Shown: positions 18,301 to 25,241 of the stretch, one piece after another
How the letters are laid out: each line of letters starts with the position of its first letter
How positions within the stretch are numbered: the stretch's first letter is position 1
Origin: G942493375 sp942493375
GTDB lineage: Bacteria; Armatimonadota; UBA5829
DNA length: 64,000 nt
Reading direction: 5' to 3'
Assembly (NCBI GenBank): GCA_942493375.1
Contig: OW818698.1
Coordinates: 868,001 to 932,000, forward strand
The notes under the pieces: model-generated
What the model was told of the DNA's origin: nothing
The model's input: only the letters and a program-made list of their open reading frames with translations
Databases searched by the model: none
Made by a program: the position numbers and the translations under genes

Positions 18301-18981
18301 ATCCAGGACACGGGAAAGTTTTTCAAATGTCGGGGGACGGAGCACATCAAGATTTATTCGATCCCGATGGTCTCTGAAGATTTCCAGAAGCGGACGTGCT
18401 ACAGACTGGAAACCCACATCACCATCCGGTCCACCTGGGCGGCAGATGACCATGAGGATATTCAGAGTATCACTTTGCGGAAGATTGACTGTGGGATTTT
18501 TCAAATTCGGCTGGCTGCGGACAAAGGAATGAGCAAGGTGTGCGAGACCACCATAATCAAGTTCCGGATCGCGAATCAACTCCCACGGGATCGCGATACC
18601 GGTTGGATCACTTGCGTGGATGACGATCTTTGTGTTTCCCAGTTCATCTGATACCGGAGAATACACCTTTGCAGCAGCGCCGCTCTCAAAAATAGCATTA
18701 AATAGCCTTGCGCCAATCTCCTGCATCTCTTTTTCGATCCGCTCAGCGCGGTTGCGGAACTCTCCCCACGGGCACATAAGAGATTCCTCAAGATACCACT
18801 GGATATCACGGCGTTCATTATCAGTGATTATAAAATCGAAGTCAACATCGGCTGTTTTGGGCTGCATGCCCGGTTGATCAGTGCGGGAGACTCTGACGTG
18901 AGGTGGATTTCCATTTTCGGATGGTAGATATGCAATACTCAGTTCTTTCAAAGAAATGGTCTCCCTGTCTGATTTGGGCAA
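15298..18981 (-). CDS. CHAT protease - NB-ARC ATPase - TPR repeat protein (NLR-like STAND)
   Basis: A 1227-residue three-part protein. Residues about 170-390 are a CHAT (caspase-like) protease with catalytic His241 in HFDGHG and Cys299 in LNACQSG. Residues about 430-770 are an NB-ARC/STAND ATPase with P-loop GMAGVGKT (455-462), Walker B-like CFIIWDNFE (537-545) and VLITSRR. Residues about 900-1190 carry seven or more 40-residue TPRs, each with the pattern QLG..A......A. This is the layout of NLR-type sensors that oligomerise on ligand binding and activate a protease. The start is uncertain: only TTG or similar codons are available, and 18981 is taken because it follows an upstream stop. A small membrane-like gene overlaps its end and an HNH gene follows. 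A defence role is inferred from architecture. Confidence 0.88.
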   Translation of the reverse strand: MPKSDRETISLKELSIAYLPSENGNPPHVRVSRTDQPGMQPKTADVDFDFIITDNERRDIQWYLEESLMCPWGEFRNRAERIEKEMQEIGARLFNAIFESGAAAKVYSPVSDELGNTKIVIHASDPTGIAIPWELIRDPELDYGGLAHLAHSFVRSQPNLKNPTVNLPQSDTLNILMVICRPGGPDGDVGFQSVARPLLEIFRDHRDRINLDVLRPPTFEKLSRVLDEKPNYYHVLHFDGHGTFANKGKNYSTSYLGKDGQQGRLLFETDNDGHREVTGSALGELLARAGVPIVLLNACQSGMTHPESAFPSVGNQLLQAGARGVVAMAYSVYVHTAARFMKRLYECFLSGHDLSRSVQMARNDLYASPDRSTARGRLPLQDWMVPILLESAEVNSPAPKKGLEIVLGDIETRQAAVGTELDFPEPPDFGFIGRDNVILELERAYRKNNIVLLEGMAGVGKTETSAAFARWLTETGGLDGPMFFFRFERYLPLSQVCDKVGIAFNQIIKQQIGGDWHLLDAAQRQQVALTVLKQIKCFIIWDNFEPVAGFPSGTPSTWSQEDQNDLRGFLKDLHGGATKVLITSRRNEDWLGKIYNKVELRGLRLHESQELAVKVMEHAGLKPNVIRELPDYNALLKYLAGNPLAIQVIITELSRIKPDALLSTLKSGTANLADDDKREGREHSLAASLSYRLDAPDLTLRKRLGVLALFQGFVDVGVLAIISQEDTSPELIKGLDKNEWIRVLDPAAEIGLLRKLSEGIYTIHPAVPWFLHDLMIEAFPGEESDGLTKAFCKAYRSYGNFLYRLFDSDAQMAVTLLRFEEGNLMCALRLSQEMEMWDEVQHVLYSINRLLTLQGRFVEWEKIVTELETMTQGSDGELLHGCENLWISLLGHRCELAMEHRDTNAAKTIYLCLKEHYEQIGDDRNLAVALHQLGIIAQEHRDFDKAEELYKCSLEVAERFGSEQPQADTFIQLGMLAEECGKLDEAERWFKRGLEITEQTRNEQGHAAILHMLGIIAETREEFSEAQDWCRRSLEIKELIGDKKGQSASLHQMGVIAEKCGELDEAEKWYKRSLEIDEWIGDDYGQATTLHQLGRIAQERRELDEARGWYKRSLVKDERIGNEHGQATTLHQLGRIAQECREFDEAKGWYKRCFEIMSKIWDEQSQATILGQLGLLAEDTGKYGDAVDFLKQAEAIFIKVDDVQNLETTRDNLKRVREKMNGEGKDG
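15500..16240 (-). repeat. Tandem 120-bp TPR-coding repeats
   Basis: At least six 120-bp units line up, each with a TTTATACCA-type segment (minus strand WYKRSLEI) and CCAAGCTGGTGAAG. Adjacent units share long identical runs, for example around 15520-15660 and 15640-15780. This implies recent unit duplication or homogenisation in the ligand-sensing part of the CHAT/NB-ARC protein. Confidence 0.8.
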
Positions 18982-19297
18982 ACTACACTCTTGTTTATGG
19001 GCATATTATAGCAGATATCGATTTTAACTGCGGTATCAACTCCACGGGATGTCAGGGCAAACGCATCAAGATTAATAATCCGCAGATTTCGCAGATTTAC
19101 GCAGATTTTCAGAAAAGAGAACTGCAAAATGCGCTAAACACGCAATATTTCGAACATGTCACATCCGTTCTACTTGGATAATTGAACTGTAAATAGAATA
19201 AGATGCGTTCATCCTGCACGAGATGTTGTTGCTTCGGCAGACAGTCGGATGACAATTCCCCAGGATGGCAGGCTGGAAGCCTGCATCACAATTAAAC
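18982..19297. other. Intergenic region with CGCAGATT tandem repeat and small hairpin
   Basis: About 316 bases between the CHAT gene start and the alpha/beta hydrolase end. It contains a short tandem repeat (CCGCAGATTTCGCAGATTTACGCAGATT in parts, about 19080-19110) and a 7-bp hairpin GCAGGCT/AGCCTGC at 19268-19284. Both are common dispersed repeats. The upstream part should hold the CHAT promoter, but I could not pick a confident -10/-35 pair. Confidence 0.55.
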
Positions 19298-20143
19298 CTA
19301 CTTTTTCAGGAAGTTTGTCTTTTTGTTCTTGAAGAACTCTACTATCTTATCTTCCAGACCATTGATTACTGCGTTGGAGTGGTCTATGTTGGGGACTCGG
19401 ATGAATGTGAAGGCTGGGTTGGCGGGTTTTAGGGATTTTGACAGGTCTTCGGAGTAGGAGATTGGGACTACGGGGTCGGTTTCTCCGTGAATGACCAGTA
19501 CCGGAAGTTTTGAGAGTTCTTTTCTGTGGTGGAGTGCTGATCTATCGCGGTAGAAATCGGGGAGGTCGGCTGAGGTGCCTCCGTAGGCTGCTGCTATGTC
19601 TGATGTGTAATTACTTTCCTTTGAGAAGCGGGTATAGTCGGTGATTCCCATGATATCGCAGACTCCGGCTATAAGGCTGCGGTGTTTGGCTGTGAATACA
19701 AGCGATGAGCCGCCGCCCATTGACACTCCCATCATGTAGACCCGGTCCCTGTTGACTGAAAAAGCTACCATCGAGTGCTTGAGGCATTCCAGCACTGTCT
19801 GCTCAGCTGATGCATTCAGCCAGCAGTCGGAACCATAATCGGGGACTACAACTATATATCCGCCAGCCCACAACTTGCTGCGGAGCGCTGCAAACTCCGG
19901 TGAGATGTAGTTGTTATCCTGCAGACTCCCCCCGCGACCATATAGAAATACAACCAGCGGGTAGCGTTTCTGCGTGGTATAGTTTCTTGGCAGGAAGACC
20001 AAGGCGCTCTTGTCCTTATACTTGAAAACCTTTGATTCAGGCAACGGATCAGGATCAGTCGCAGCTGAGGAAACCGGCAGGCACGCTAACATGACTAATG
20101 CAATACAGACCGTCACTATGTACATGAGTGTAGTTATCCTCAC
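19298..20143 (-). CDS. Exported alpha/beta hydrolase (esterase / prolyl-oligopeptidase-like)
   Basis: A 281-residue hydrolase with an N-terminal signal peptide ending near VSSAATD. The fold markers are YPLVVFLYGRGGS for the oxyanion region, GVSMGGGS with the nucleophilic Ser, IHGETDPVVP with the acid, and NIDHSNAV with the His. This suits a carboxylesterase or feruloyl-esterase-like (LpqC/PHB depolymerase-type) enzyme acting outside the cytoplasm. The start is either GTG 20143 or ATG 20125; both keep the signal peptide. Substrate is unknown. A dispersed repeat and the IS element lie upstream. Confidence 0.82.
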   Translation of the reverse strand: MRITTLMYIVTVCIALVMLACLPVSSAATDPDPLPESKVFKYKDKSALVFLPRNYTTQKRYPLVVFLYGRGGSLQDNNYISPEFAALRSKLWAGGYIVVVPDYGSDCWLNASAEQTVLECLKHSMVAFSVNRDRVYMMGVSMGGGSSLVFTAKHRSLIAGVCDIMGITDYTRFSKESNYTSDIAAAYGGTSADLPDFYRDRSALHHRKELSKLPVLVIHGETDPVVPISYSEDLSKSLKPANPAFTFIRVPNIDHSNAVINGLEDKIVEFFKNKKTNFLKK

Positions 20144-20190
20144 CAGACCAACTTGATCCTATTTTCGTAAAACCACAGACCGAGATTCTT

Positions 20191-20199
20191 CACTGCGTT
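20191..20199. repeat. Left target-site duplication of the IS4 element
   Basis: CACTGCGTT lies directly before the left inverted repeat and is repeated at 21616-21624 after the right inverted repeat. Joining the two flanks restores the dispersed repeat GATTCTTCACTGCGTTCAG seen intact at about 4447-4465. A 10-bp duplication is possible if the terminal C belongs to the target. Confidence 0.9.
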
Positions 20200-20239
20200 C
20201 ACTACCATCCCATAGTGAAATGGGGAGATTGGAAAAACT

Positions 20240-20300
20240 GACGGGTTCATAGTATCCTTTGTTTAACTACAAATCAAAGGATGTATACAATGAACCCGTC
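20240..20300 (+). promoter_or_regulatory. Hairpin covering the transposase ribosome-binding site and start
   Basis: GACGGGTTCAT (20240-20250) pairs perfectly with ATGAACCCGTC (20290-20300), and ATCCTTTG (20254-20261) pairs with CAAAGGAT (20275-20282). The two stems bury the AAAGGA Shine-Dalgarno sequence and the ATG at 20290. Any transcript entering from outside would include the full hairpin, so translation would be blocked, as known for IS10 and IS50; that function is inferred from structure. Confidence 0.75.
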
Positions 20301-21519
20301 AAAGCATAGTCTATCAGTGTTAGGCCAGATTTTCAAACTGATTCCTCGGAATCTGATTCCTAAACTGGCAAAAGAATACGGTGTGTGCAAGAATTCTCGG
20401 AAGATAACTGCCACAAGTCATGTGGCAGCTTTGATATTTGCTCAACTGTCACACGCCATAAGCCTGAACGATGTATGTGATTGTTTGCATAATCACTGTG
20501 GTTCTTTAAGCAATATTCGTGAAGCAGTCGCTCCAAGTAGGAATGCATTGTCTCATGCAAACCGTATACGTAATCCAGAGATGGCGGAAGCTTTATTCTG
20601 GTCTGTTATGGATGAGTTCAAAAGGATATGTCCAGACTTTTTTTTGAAAGGTCGTAAATATCGCGGGATTCCCAGTCGTTTCAGGCGTACGATAAATGTG
20701 GTTGATTCCAGCACCATCAGACTGCTGGCTAATAGTCTTGATTGGGCTAAGCACAATCGCCGCAAGGCTGCTGCAAAGATGCATTTGCGATTGGACTTAC
20801 ATACTTTCTTACCTAAATATGTGCTGGTCAAATCTGCAAATACCAGTGACCTTGCAGAAGCTTATGAGCTTTGTGCAGATGTAAAAGCTGGTGAAATAGT
20901 TGTTTTTGACAAGGCCTATGTGGACTTTGATCATCTCTATATCCTAGATGGGCGCGGTGTCTTTTGGGTTACGCGTGCTAAAGATAACGCTGTTTATGAT
21001 ATTGTGGGACAGCATAGCAAGCCAGAGGGTAATATCATCCAGGATGTATACATAAAGCTTACGGATCCGAAGTCCAAGAAAAAATATCCTAAAACCCTAA
21101 GGCTAGTAGAGGCCATGGTCGAAATAGATGGTCAACTCAAGCGGATGGTTTTCATTACCAACAACAAGACATGGGCGCCAAGTTCTATTTGCGATCTATA
21201 CAAATCACGCTGGGGTATTGAAGTATTCTTTAAGGAGATAAAGCAGACTCTGCAGTTAGCCGACTTTATAGGTTATAACGAAAACGCTATACGATGGCAG
21301 ATATGGACAGCTTTGCTTGTGTATATTTTGCTTCGTTTTATATCATACCAGGGTCGTTGGAAGCATACATTTACTCGTCTGTTTACCATTATACGCGGTG
21401 TTCTTTGGAGTTACTACGACCTTTTTAGTGTTCTAAACTGCTGTGGGATAGCACATGATAAAATTAGGATGAGAGCAGCACCCGAACAATGTTATTTGCC
21501 GGGATTTGCTCCACCCTAG
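20290..21519 (+). CDS. IS4-family DDE transposase
   Basis: A 409-residue transposase. The DDE triad is visible as VVDSSTIRL (first Asp), VFDKAYVDF (second Asp) and YKSRWGIEVFFKEIK (Glu, with the Y-R-E-K spacing typical of IS4). The C-terminal basic region follows. I chose the ATG at 20290 because AAAGGA lies eight to nine bases upstream; an ATG at 20281 is also in frame. The gene is intact and its start is covered by a hairpin. Confidence 0.95.
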   Translation: MNPSKHSLSVLGQIFKLIPRNLIPKLAKEYGVCKNSRKITATSHVAALIFAQLSHAISLNDVCDCLHNHCGSLSNIREAVAPSRNALSHANRIRNPEMAEALFWSVMDEFKRICPDFFLKGRKYRGIPSRFRRTINVVDSSTIRLLANSLDWAKHNRRKAAAKMHLRLDLHTFLPKYVLVKSANTSDLAEAYELCADVKAGEIVVFDKAYVDFDHLYILDGRGVFWVTRAKDNAVYDIVGQHSKPEGNIIQDVYIKLTDPKSKKKYPKTLRLVEAMVEIDGQLKRMVFITNNKTWAPSSICDLYKSRWGIEVFFKEIKQTLQLADFIGYNENAIRWQIWTALLVYILLRFISYQGRWKHTFTRLFTIIRGVLWSYYDLFSVLNCCGIAHDKIRMRAAPEQCYLPGFAPP

Positions 21520-21615
21520 ATAAAAAAACCGTAAATGGGGTGTTTACAGAACACCTAAATCTGAGCCTGATATAGCGAAAAACAGGCTGTTTCTACAGGT
21601 TATGGGATGGTAGTG

Positions 21616-21624
21616 CACTGCGTT
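21616..21624. repeat. Right target-site duplication of the IS4 element
   Basis: CACTGCGTT directly follows the right terminal inverted repeat and matches 20191-20199. The sequence continues into AGAATGACAAT, the rest of the interrupted dispersed repeat. Confidence 0.9.
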
Positions 21625-21716
21625 CAGAATGACAATGACCGCTGGTTTTGCGTGCTTTTGCGTGATTGGCGGTTCATTGTATTCCTAACACAAACACTTT
21701 GATCTCAAACTGGTTA

Positions 21717-22556
21717 TCAATACCATCGCCTGAGCATTGAGGTTGCTATGACTGGGGCCCAGCTGCTGTCTAGTTTGCCGGTGAAATGGACGCCTATCAG
21801 CACACCGCATTTGCCGTTGAAACCGGCGGTGACGGTCATCCTCGAGAACCTGCCGTTGGGTCTCCAGGCGACTGCTCCGTTGACCTGGTATCCGTCGTAT
21901 TCCAGGGCGCTGCTGTAGCTGTCATTTATGGAGTATGAGAGACCACCAATGGGGGAATACTGGAAACGCGCGGTGCCATATCCGGCTGTCAGGTATAGAG
22001 GACGCTGCTTCCAGGTGTAGCTTTTAGTGGCAACTGCATAATATCCTACTCGCACATCGGCAACATTAGAGCGTTCTTTTTCTTTCATTGCAAAGTCTTG
22101 AGCGCCGAATGCAAGAGCTGGATGCTCCGGTGTTTCCTCCAGGACCTGCAATTGGATATTCATAGACTTGGAGTCTTTAAATATAATGCTGCTTGCTGCC
22201 ATAGCAGAGAGATAGACTCTGGGTTTCACTCCGAATCCCATCCCCACAAACCCGGAACCACTCTGCCAAAACTTACGCCCCCTGCCAGTCGTATCCCCCT
22301 CAAACTGCCCGGCAAATGAAGCTATATCGATATAGTTTTTACCAGGAGTATAAGCAACAGGAATGTTGATCTGCAAAGCCCCTTGCCCATCCGGAACACC
22401 TTCAGAATTGAGCGCCATACCAGCACCCGGAAGTGGCGCTACGTTTATATACTGCTCAGCCGGAGGTAACACAGCAAATGCTTGAGACGTCGATACTGCG
22501 AGCAACACCGCCCCAACAGCTATGATTGATTTTATAGTGCGTATTATATACAACAA
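21717..22556 (-). CDS. Exported protein of unknown function, possibly outer-membrane beta-barrel
   Basis: A 279-residue protein with signal peptide (IKSIIAVGAVLLAVSTSQAFA). The mature part has alternating hydrophobic and polar stretches and many Gly and aromatic residues (LYLTAGYGTARFQYSP, MTVTAGFNGKCGVLIGVHFT), as in outer-membrane barrels such as the YjbH-like proteins near polysaccharide genes. I do not recognise a specific family. The start is one of two adjacent TTG codons at 22556/22553, with AGGAG just upstream. It is the last gene of the polysaccharide run, so a role in export or in the envelope is plausible but unproven. Confidence 0.6.
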   Translation of the reverse strand: MLYIIRTIKSIIAVGAVLLAVSTSQAFAVLPPAEQYINVAPLPGAGMALNSEGVPDGQGALQINIPVAYTPGKNYIDIASFAGQFEGDTTGRGRKFWQSGSGFVGMGFGVKPRVYLSAMAASSIIFKDSKSMNIQLQVLEETPEHPALAFGAQDFAMKEKERSNVADVRVGYYAVATKSYTWKQRPLYLTAGYGTARFQYSPIGGLSYSINDSYSSALEYDGYQVNGAVAWRPNGRFSRMTVTAGFNGKCGVLIGVHFTGKLDSSWAPVIATSMLRRWY

Positions 22557-22685
22557 ATATCTCCTGTTTTGGATGCAACAATAGAGTAATTAGAGAACTA
22601 ATACAGATATCTTCAGATCATCCTAGAGATGATATCGTAATATGAAGTCATTATACAAGTCCAAGTTAATGGTGAATATATCAGA

Positions 22686-23891
22686 TTAACTGGCTTTCTC
22701 CATAGTTTTGTTCACAGCTTCAATCATTTTGTTTATGTGCTCAGACCCCATTGTGGGATGAACCAGGAACATCATTGAAGTCTCACCGAGTTCACGGGCA
22801 ATGGGCAGGCGCTCATCCGGACATAATCCAGCTGACTCAAATGCTTTCTCAAGATATATCTCAGGACAGATACCACTAAGACCAGGAAGACCCTGTGCAG
22901 CGATATCTGCGATGATCCTGTCACGGTTCCAACCATCATTCAGCATCTCTGGCTTCACATAGGCATAGCATCTATAGAATGAGTTGGATATATACTCAGG
23001 TGCCTGGGGTACTCTCAGGGCAGGAATCTTCAGGAACGCTTCAATCAACAATGCAGCATTTGCACGCCGCCTATTCACCCAGTCCGGCAGCTTAGCGAGT
23101 TGAATGCGACCGATAGCTGACTGCATCTCAGTCAAACGCCAGTTGGTCCCAAATGACTCATGAAGCCATTTGAATCCGGGTTTGTCCGACATATTGAATA
23201 CGGCATCGTGGCTCTTTCCATGGTCTTTATATGACCAGGCCTTATTCCAGATATCGTGATCATTAGTAGTCAGCATCCCGCCTTCTCCACCAGTACTCAT
23301 TATCTTGTCCTGGCAGAAAGACCATGCAGCAACATCACCAAGCGAACCGCAGGGCTTGCCTTTATAGGTTGCTCCGTGGCACTGCGCACAGTCTTCTATT
23401 ACCTTCAGACCGTGCCGACCAGCGAGCTCTCGTATCGGGTCCATATCACAGGGCCATCCACCAAGGTGTACGGCTATTATCGCCCGTGTCTTCGGAGTAA
23501 TCACAGCTGCAATTGTTTCAGCTGTGATAGTACCGCTGTCCCTGTCCACATCCGCAAATACAGGAACTGCCCCCCGTGCAACAACGCAGCTTGCAGAAGC
23601 AATAAAAGTCCTGGGAGTAACAATAACTTCATCACCAGGTTCTATACCAATAGCATATAAAGCAAGCTCCAGTGCAACGGTGCCATTAGTCAGAGCTACA
23701 CCATATCTACACCCCATGGCTGCGGCAAACTCTTCCTCGAATGACTTAGACTCATCACCAGTATGCCAGTAATTAACTTTGCCCGATTCCAGAATCCGCG
23801 TTACGGCTGCTATTTCGTCCGTCCCATAATATGGCCACGGAGCGTTTTCTAATATGGGAGTTGGGATCGGATTCGTGAGTTTTGTAGCCAT
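22686..23891 (-). CDS. DegT/DnrJ/EryC1/StrS-family PLP aminotransferase
   Basis: A 401-residue sugar aminotransferase that would transfer an amino group to a keto-sugar nucleotide. The family signals are ALTNGTVALELALYAIGIEP, VIEDCAQCHGATYKGKPCG and SFCQDKIMSTGGEGG, the last with the PLP-binding Lys. I chose the ATG at 23891 because GGAAG lies upstream; a TTG 15 bases earlier is weaker. It follows PglD- and PglC-like genes, as in the UDP-bacillosamine pathway where PglE makes the 4-amino sugar. The order pglC-pglD-pglE-like suggests that assignment, but the exact substrate is not certain. Confidence 0.85.
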   Translation of the reverse strand: MATKLTNPIPTPILENAPWPYYGTDEIAAVTRILESGKVNYWHTGDESKSFEEEFAAAMGCRYGVALTNGTVALELALYAIGIEPGDEVIVTPRTFIASASCVVARGAVPVFADVDRDSGTITAETIAAVITPKTRAIIAVHLGGWPCDMDPIRELAGRHGLKVIEDCAQCHGATYKGKPCGSLGDVAAWSFCQDKIMSTGGEGGMLTTNDHDIWNKAWSYKDHGKSHDAVFNMSDKPGFKWLHESFGTNWRLTEMQSAIGRIQLAKLPDWVNRRRANAALLIEAFLKIPALRVPQAPEYISNSFYRCYAYVKPEMLNDGWNRDRIIADIAAQGLPGLSGICPEIYLEKAFESAGLCPDERLPIARELGETSMMFLVHPTMGSEHINKMIEAVNKTMEKAS

Positions 23892-23953
23892 TATTGCTGC
23901 TTCCAATCTATATATTCTTGCGTCGCATCAAGTGGTGAAATAGTGCTTGTTAG

Positions 23954-24571
23954 CTATAAAATAGTTCTAGCAGGATTGCCATATGCCTTTGAGTTGTCGG
24001 GTATATCATTTACTACAACTGAACCAGCGCCAATAATGCACCTGGAACCTACAATTACATTCTGTCTAAGACAGCTGCCTATACCAATCATAGATAATTC
24101 GCCAATCCGGACTCCACCAGCAAGTCGGGTACCGGGACATATATGAGCCGCTGTTAAAATGGTGCAGTCATGATCAACGGAGCAGCCAGTATTGAGAATA
24201 CAACCGTCTCCTATCTCGGCTCGCGCATTCACAGCCACCTGAGCCATTACTACAGTCCCTCGTCCCAAAACAGCGCTTTTTGAGATCACAGCAGATGGGT
24301 GTACAAGGACAGGTAACTTCCATTTATACTGGTCGGCATACGCCAGGAGTCCTGCTCTGACTTCATTACTGCCTATACCGAGAGCAACCGTAGCACCTTC
24401 GGGGATGGCACCTCGGTCACCAATAATTTCCCACTGCAGAATGTGATCACCCGATCGTGCTTTGTCATCATCAACAAACCGTATGTTTTGATACCCCAGA
24501 AGCTCAGCAATCTCTGCAACTACGACTCCGTGCCCTCCAGCACCAGCTACATACAGGTCTGCGTCAGTCAT
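23954..24571 (-). CDS. Sugar O/N-acetyltransferase, PglD/NeuD-like
   Basis: A 205-residue two-domain enzyme. An N-terminal Rossmann-like part (YVAGAGGHGVVVAEIAELLG) precedes a left-handed beta-helix of hexapeptide repeats. The catalytic-type His lies in GCSVDHDCTI, and HICPGTRLAGGVRIG follows. This is the NeuD/PglD type that acetylates amino sugars or sialic acids using acetyl-CoA. Its ATG (24571) lies within a few bases of the stop of the PglC-like gene and the aminotransferase follows, so these three are likely co-translated. Confidence 0.87.
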   Translation of the reverse strand: MTDADLYVAGAGGHGVVVAEIAELLGYQNIRFVDDDKARSGDHILQWEIIGDRGAIPEGATVALGIGSNEVRAGLLAYADQYKWKLPVLVHPSAVISKSAVLGRGTVVMAQVAVNARAEIGDGCILNTGCSVDHDCTILTAAHICPGTRLAGGVRIGELSMIGIGSCLRQNVIVGSRCIIGAGSVVVNDIPDNSKAYGNPARTIL

Positions 24572-24573
24572 AT

Positions 24574-25176
24574 TTACTCGCTCTGCTCGCTTCCGTTAAA
24601 TTTACTCATAGTAGCCTCGTTTGCTTGCGAAATGCCCTTACGCTTAAAAACAGCAAGCACAGTCCCTATGAGTATTTTTAAATCCAACAGGAAACTGCAA
24701 TTATCTACATACCAGACATCCAGTTTAAACTTGTCTTCCCACGATATCGAATTGCGGCCATTGATCTGTGCCCAGCCGGTAATTCCAGGACGAACGTCGT
24801 GCCGTCTGGCTTGTTCTGGAGTGTATTTATCAAGGTATTCCACAAGCAATGGCCTTGGACCGACAAGACTCATGTCCCCTTTTAGCACGTTCAGCAATTC
24901 CGGCAGTTCATCTATGCTTGTGGCGCGCAATATACGCCCCAGGCGGGTCATCCTTTCAGCATCAGGAAGAGGTATTCCATTCTTATCAACAGCATTGCGC
25001 ATCGTCCTGAACTTATACATCCGGAATATCCTATCCTTGAGTCCGGGTCTTTCCTGGCAGAATAAGACGGGCATTCCAAGGACTGCGGCTACGATAATTG
25101 CTGTAACAATCATCAGAGGCAATAGAACTATAAACATACAGAAAGACACTATGATATCAAAGGTCCGTTTTATCAT
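24574..25176 (-). CDS. Initiating phosphoglycosyltransferase, PglC-like
   Basis: A 200-residue monotopic sugar transferase of the PglC/WcaJ catalytic-domain type. It attaches the first sugar phosphate to undecaprenyl phosphate at the inner membrane. The N-terminal re-entrant segment is FDIIVSFCMFIVLLPLMIVT, and the core motifs are KFRTMRNAVD, SIDELPELLNVLKGDMSLVG, PRPLLVEYL and RPGITGWAQINGRN. It lacks the N-terminal four-helix domain of WbaP-type proteins. It lies between a glycosyltransferase and the PglD/PglE-like genes, so the first sugar may be the diacetamido sugar they make. Confidence 0.9.
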   Translation of the reverse strand: MIKRTFDIIVSFCMFIVLLPLMIVTAIIVAAVLGMPVLFCQERPGLKDRIFRMYKFRTMRNAVDKNGIPLPDAERMTRLGRILRATSIDELPELLNVLKGDMSLVGPRPLLVEYLDKYTPEQARRHDVRPGITGWAQINGRNSISWEDKFKLDVWYVDNCSFLLDLKILIGTVLAVFKRKGISQANEATMSKFNGSEQSE

Positions 25177-25241
25177 AATTTATGTATCTCTTGCCCTCAA
25201 TAGTTGAGTATCCCGTGCAGAAACAATAACTAATGCATTCA

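Larger units (their letters stand above)
20200..21615 (+). mobile_element. Complete IS4-family insertion sequence, 1416 bp
   Basis: The ends carry perfect 15-bp terminal inverted repeats (CACTACCATCCCATA at 20200-20214 and its reverse complement at 21601-21615). They are flanked by a 9-bp target duplication and enclose one intact transposase gene. The insertion point lies in a dispersed intergenic repeat. Intact ends, intact gene and exact target duplication indicate a recent insertion. The subgroup of IS4 is not decided. Confidence 0.95.
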
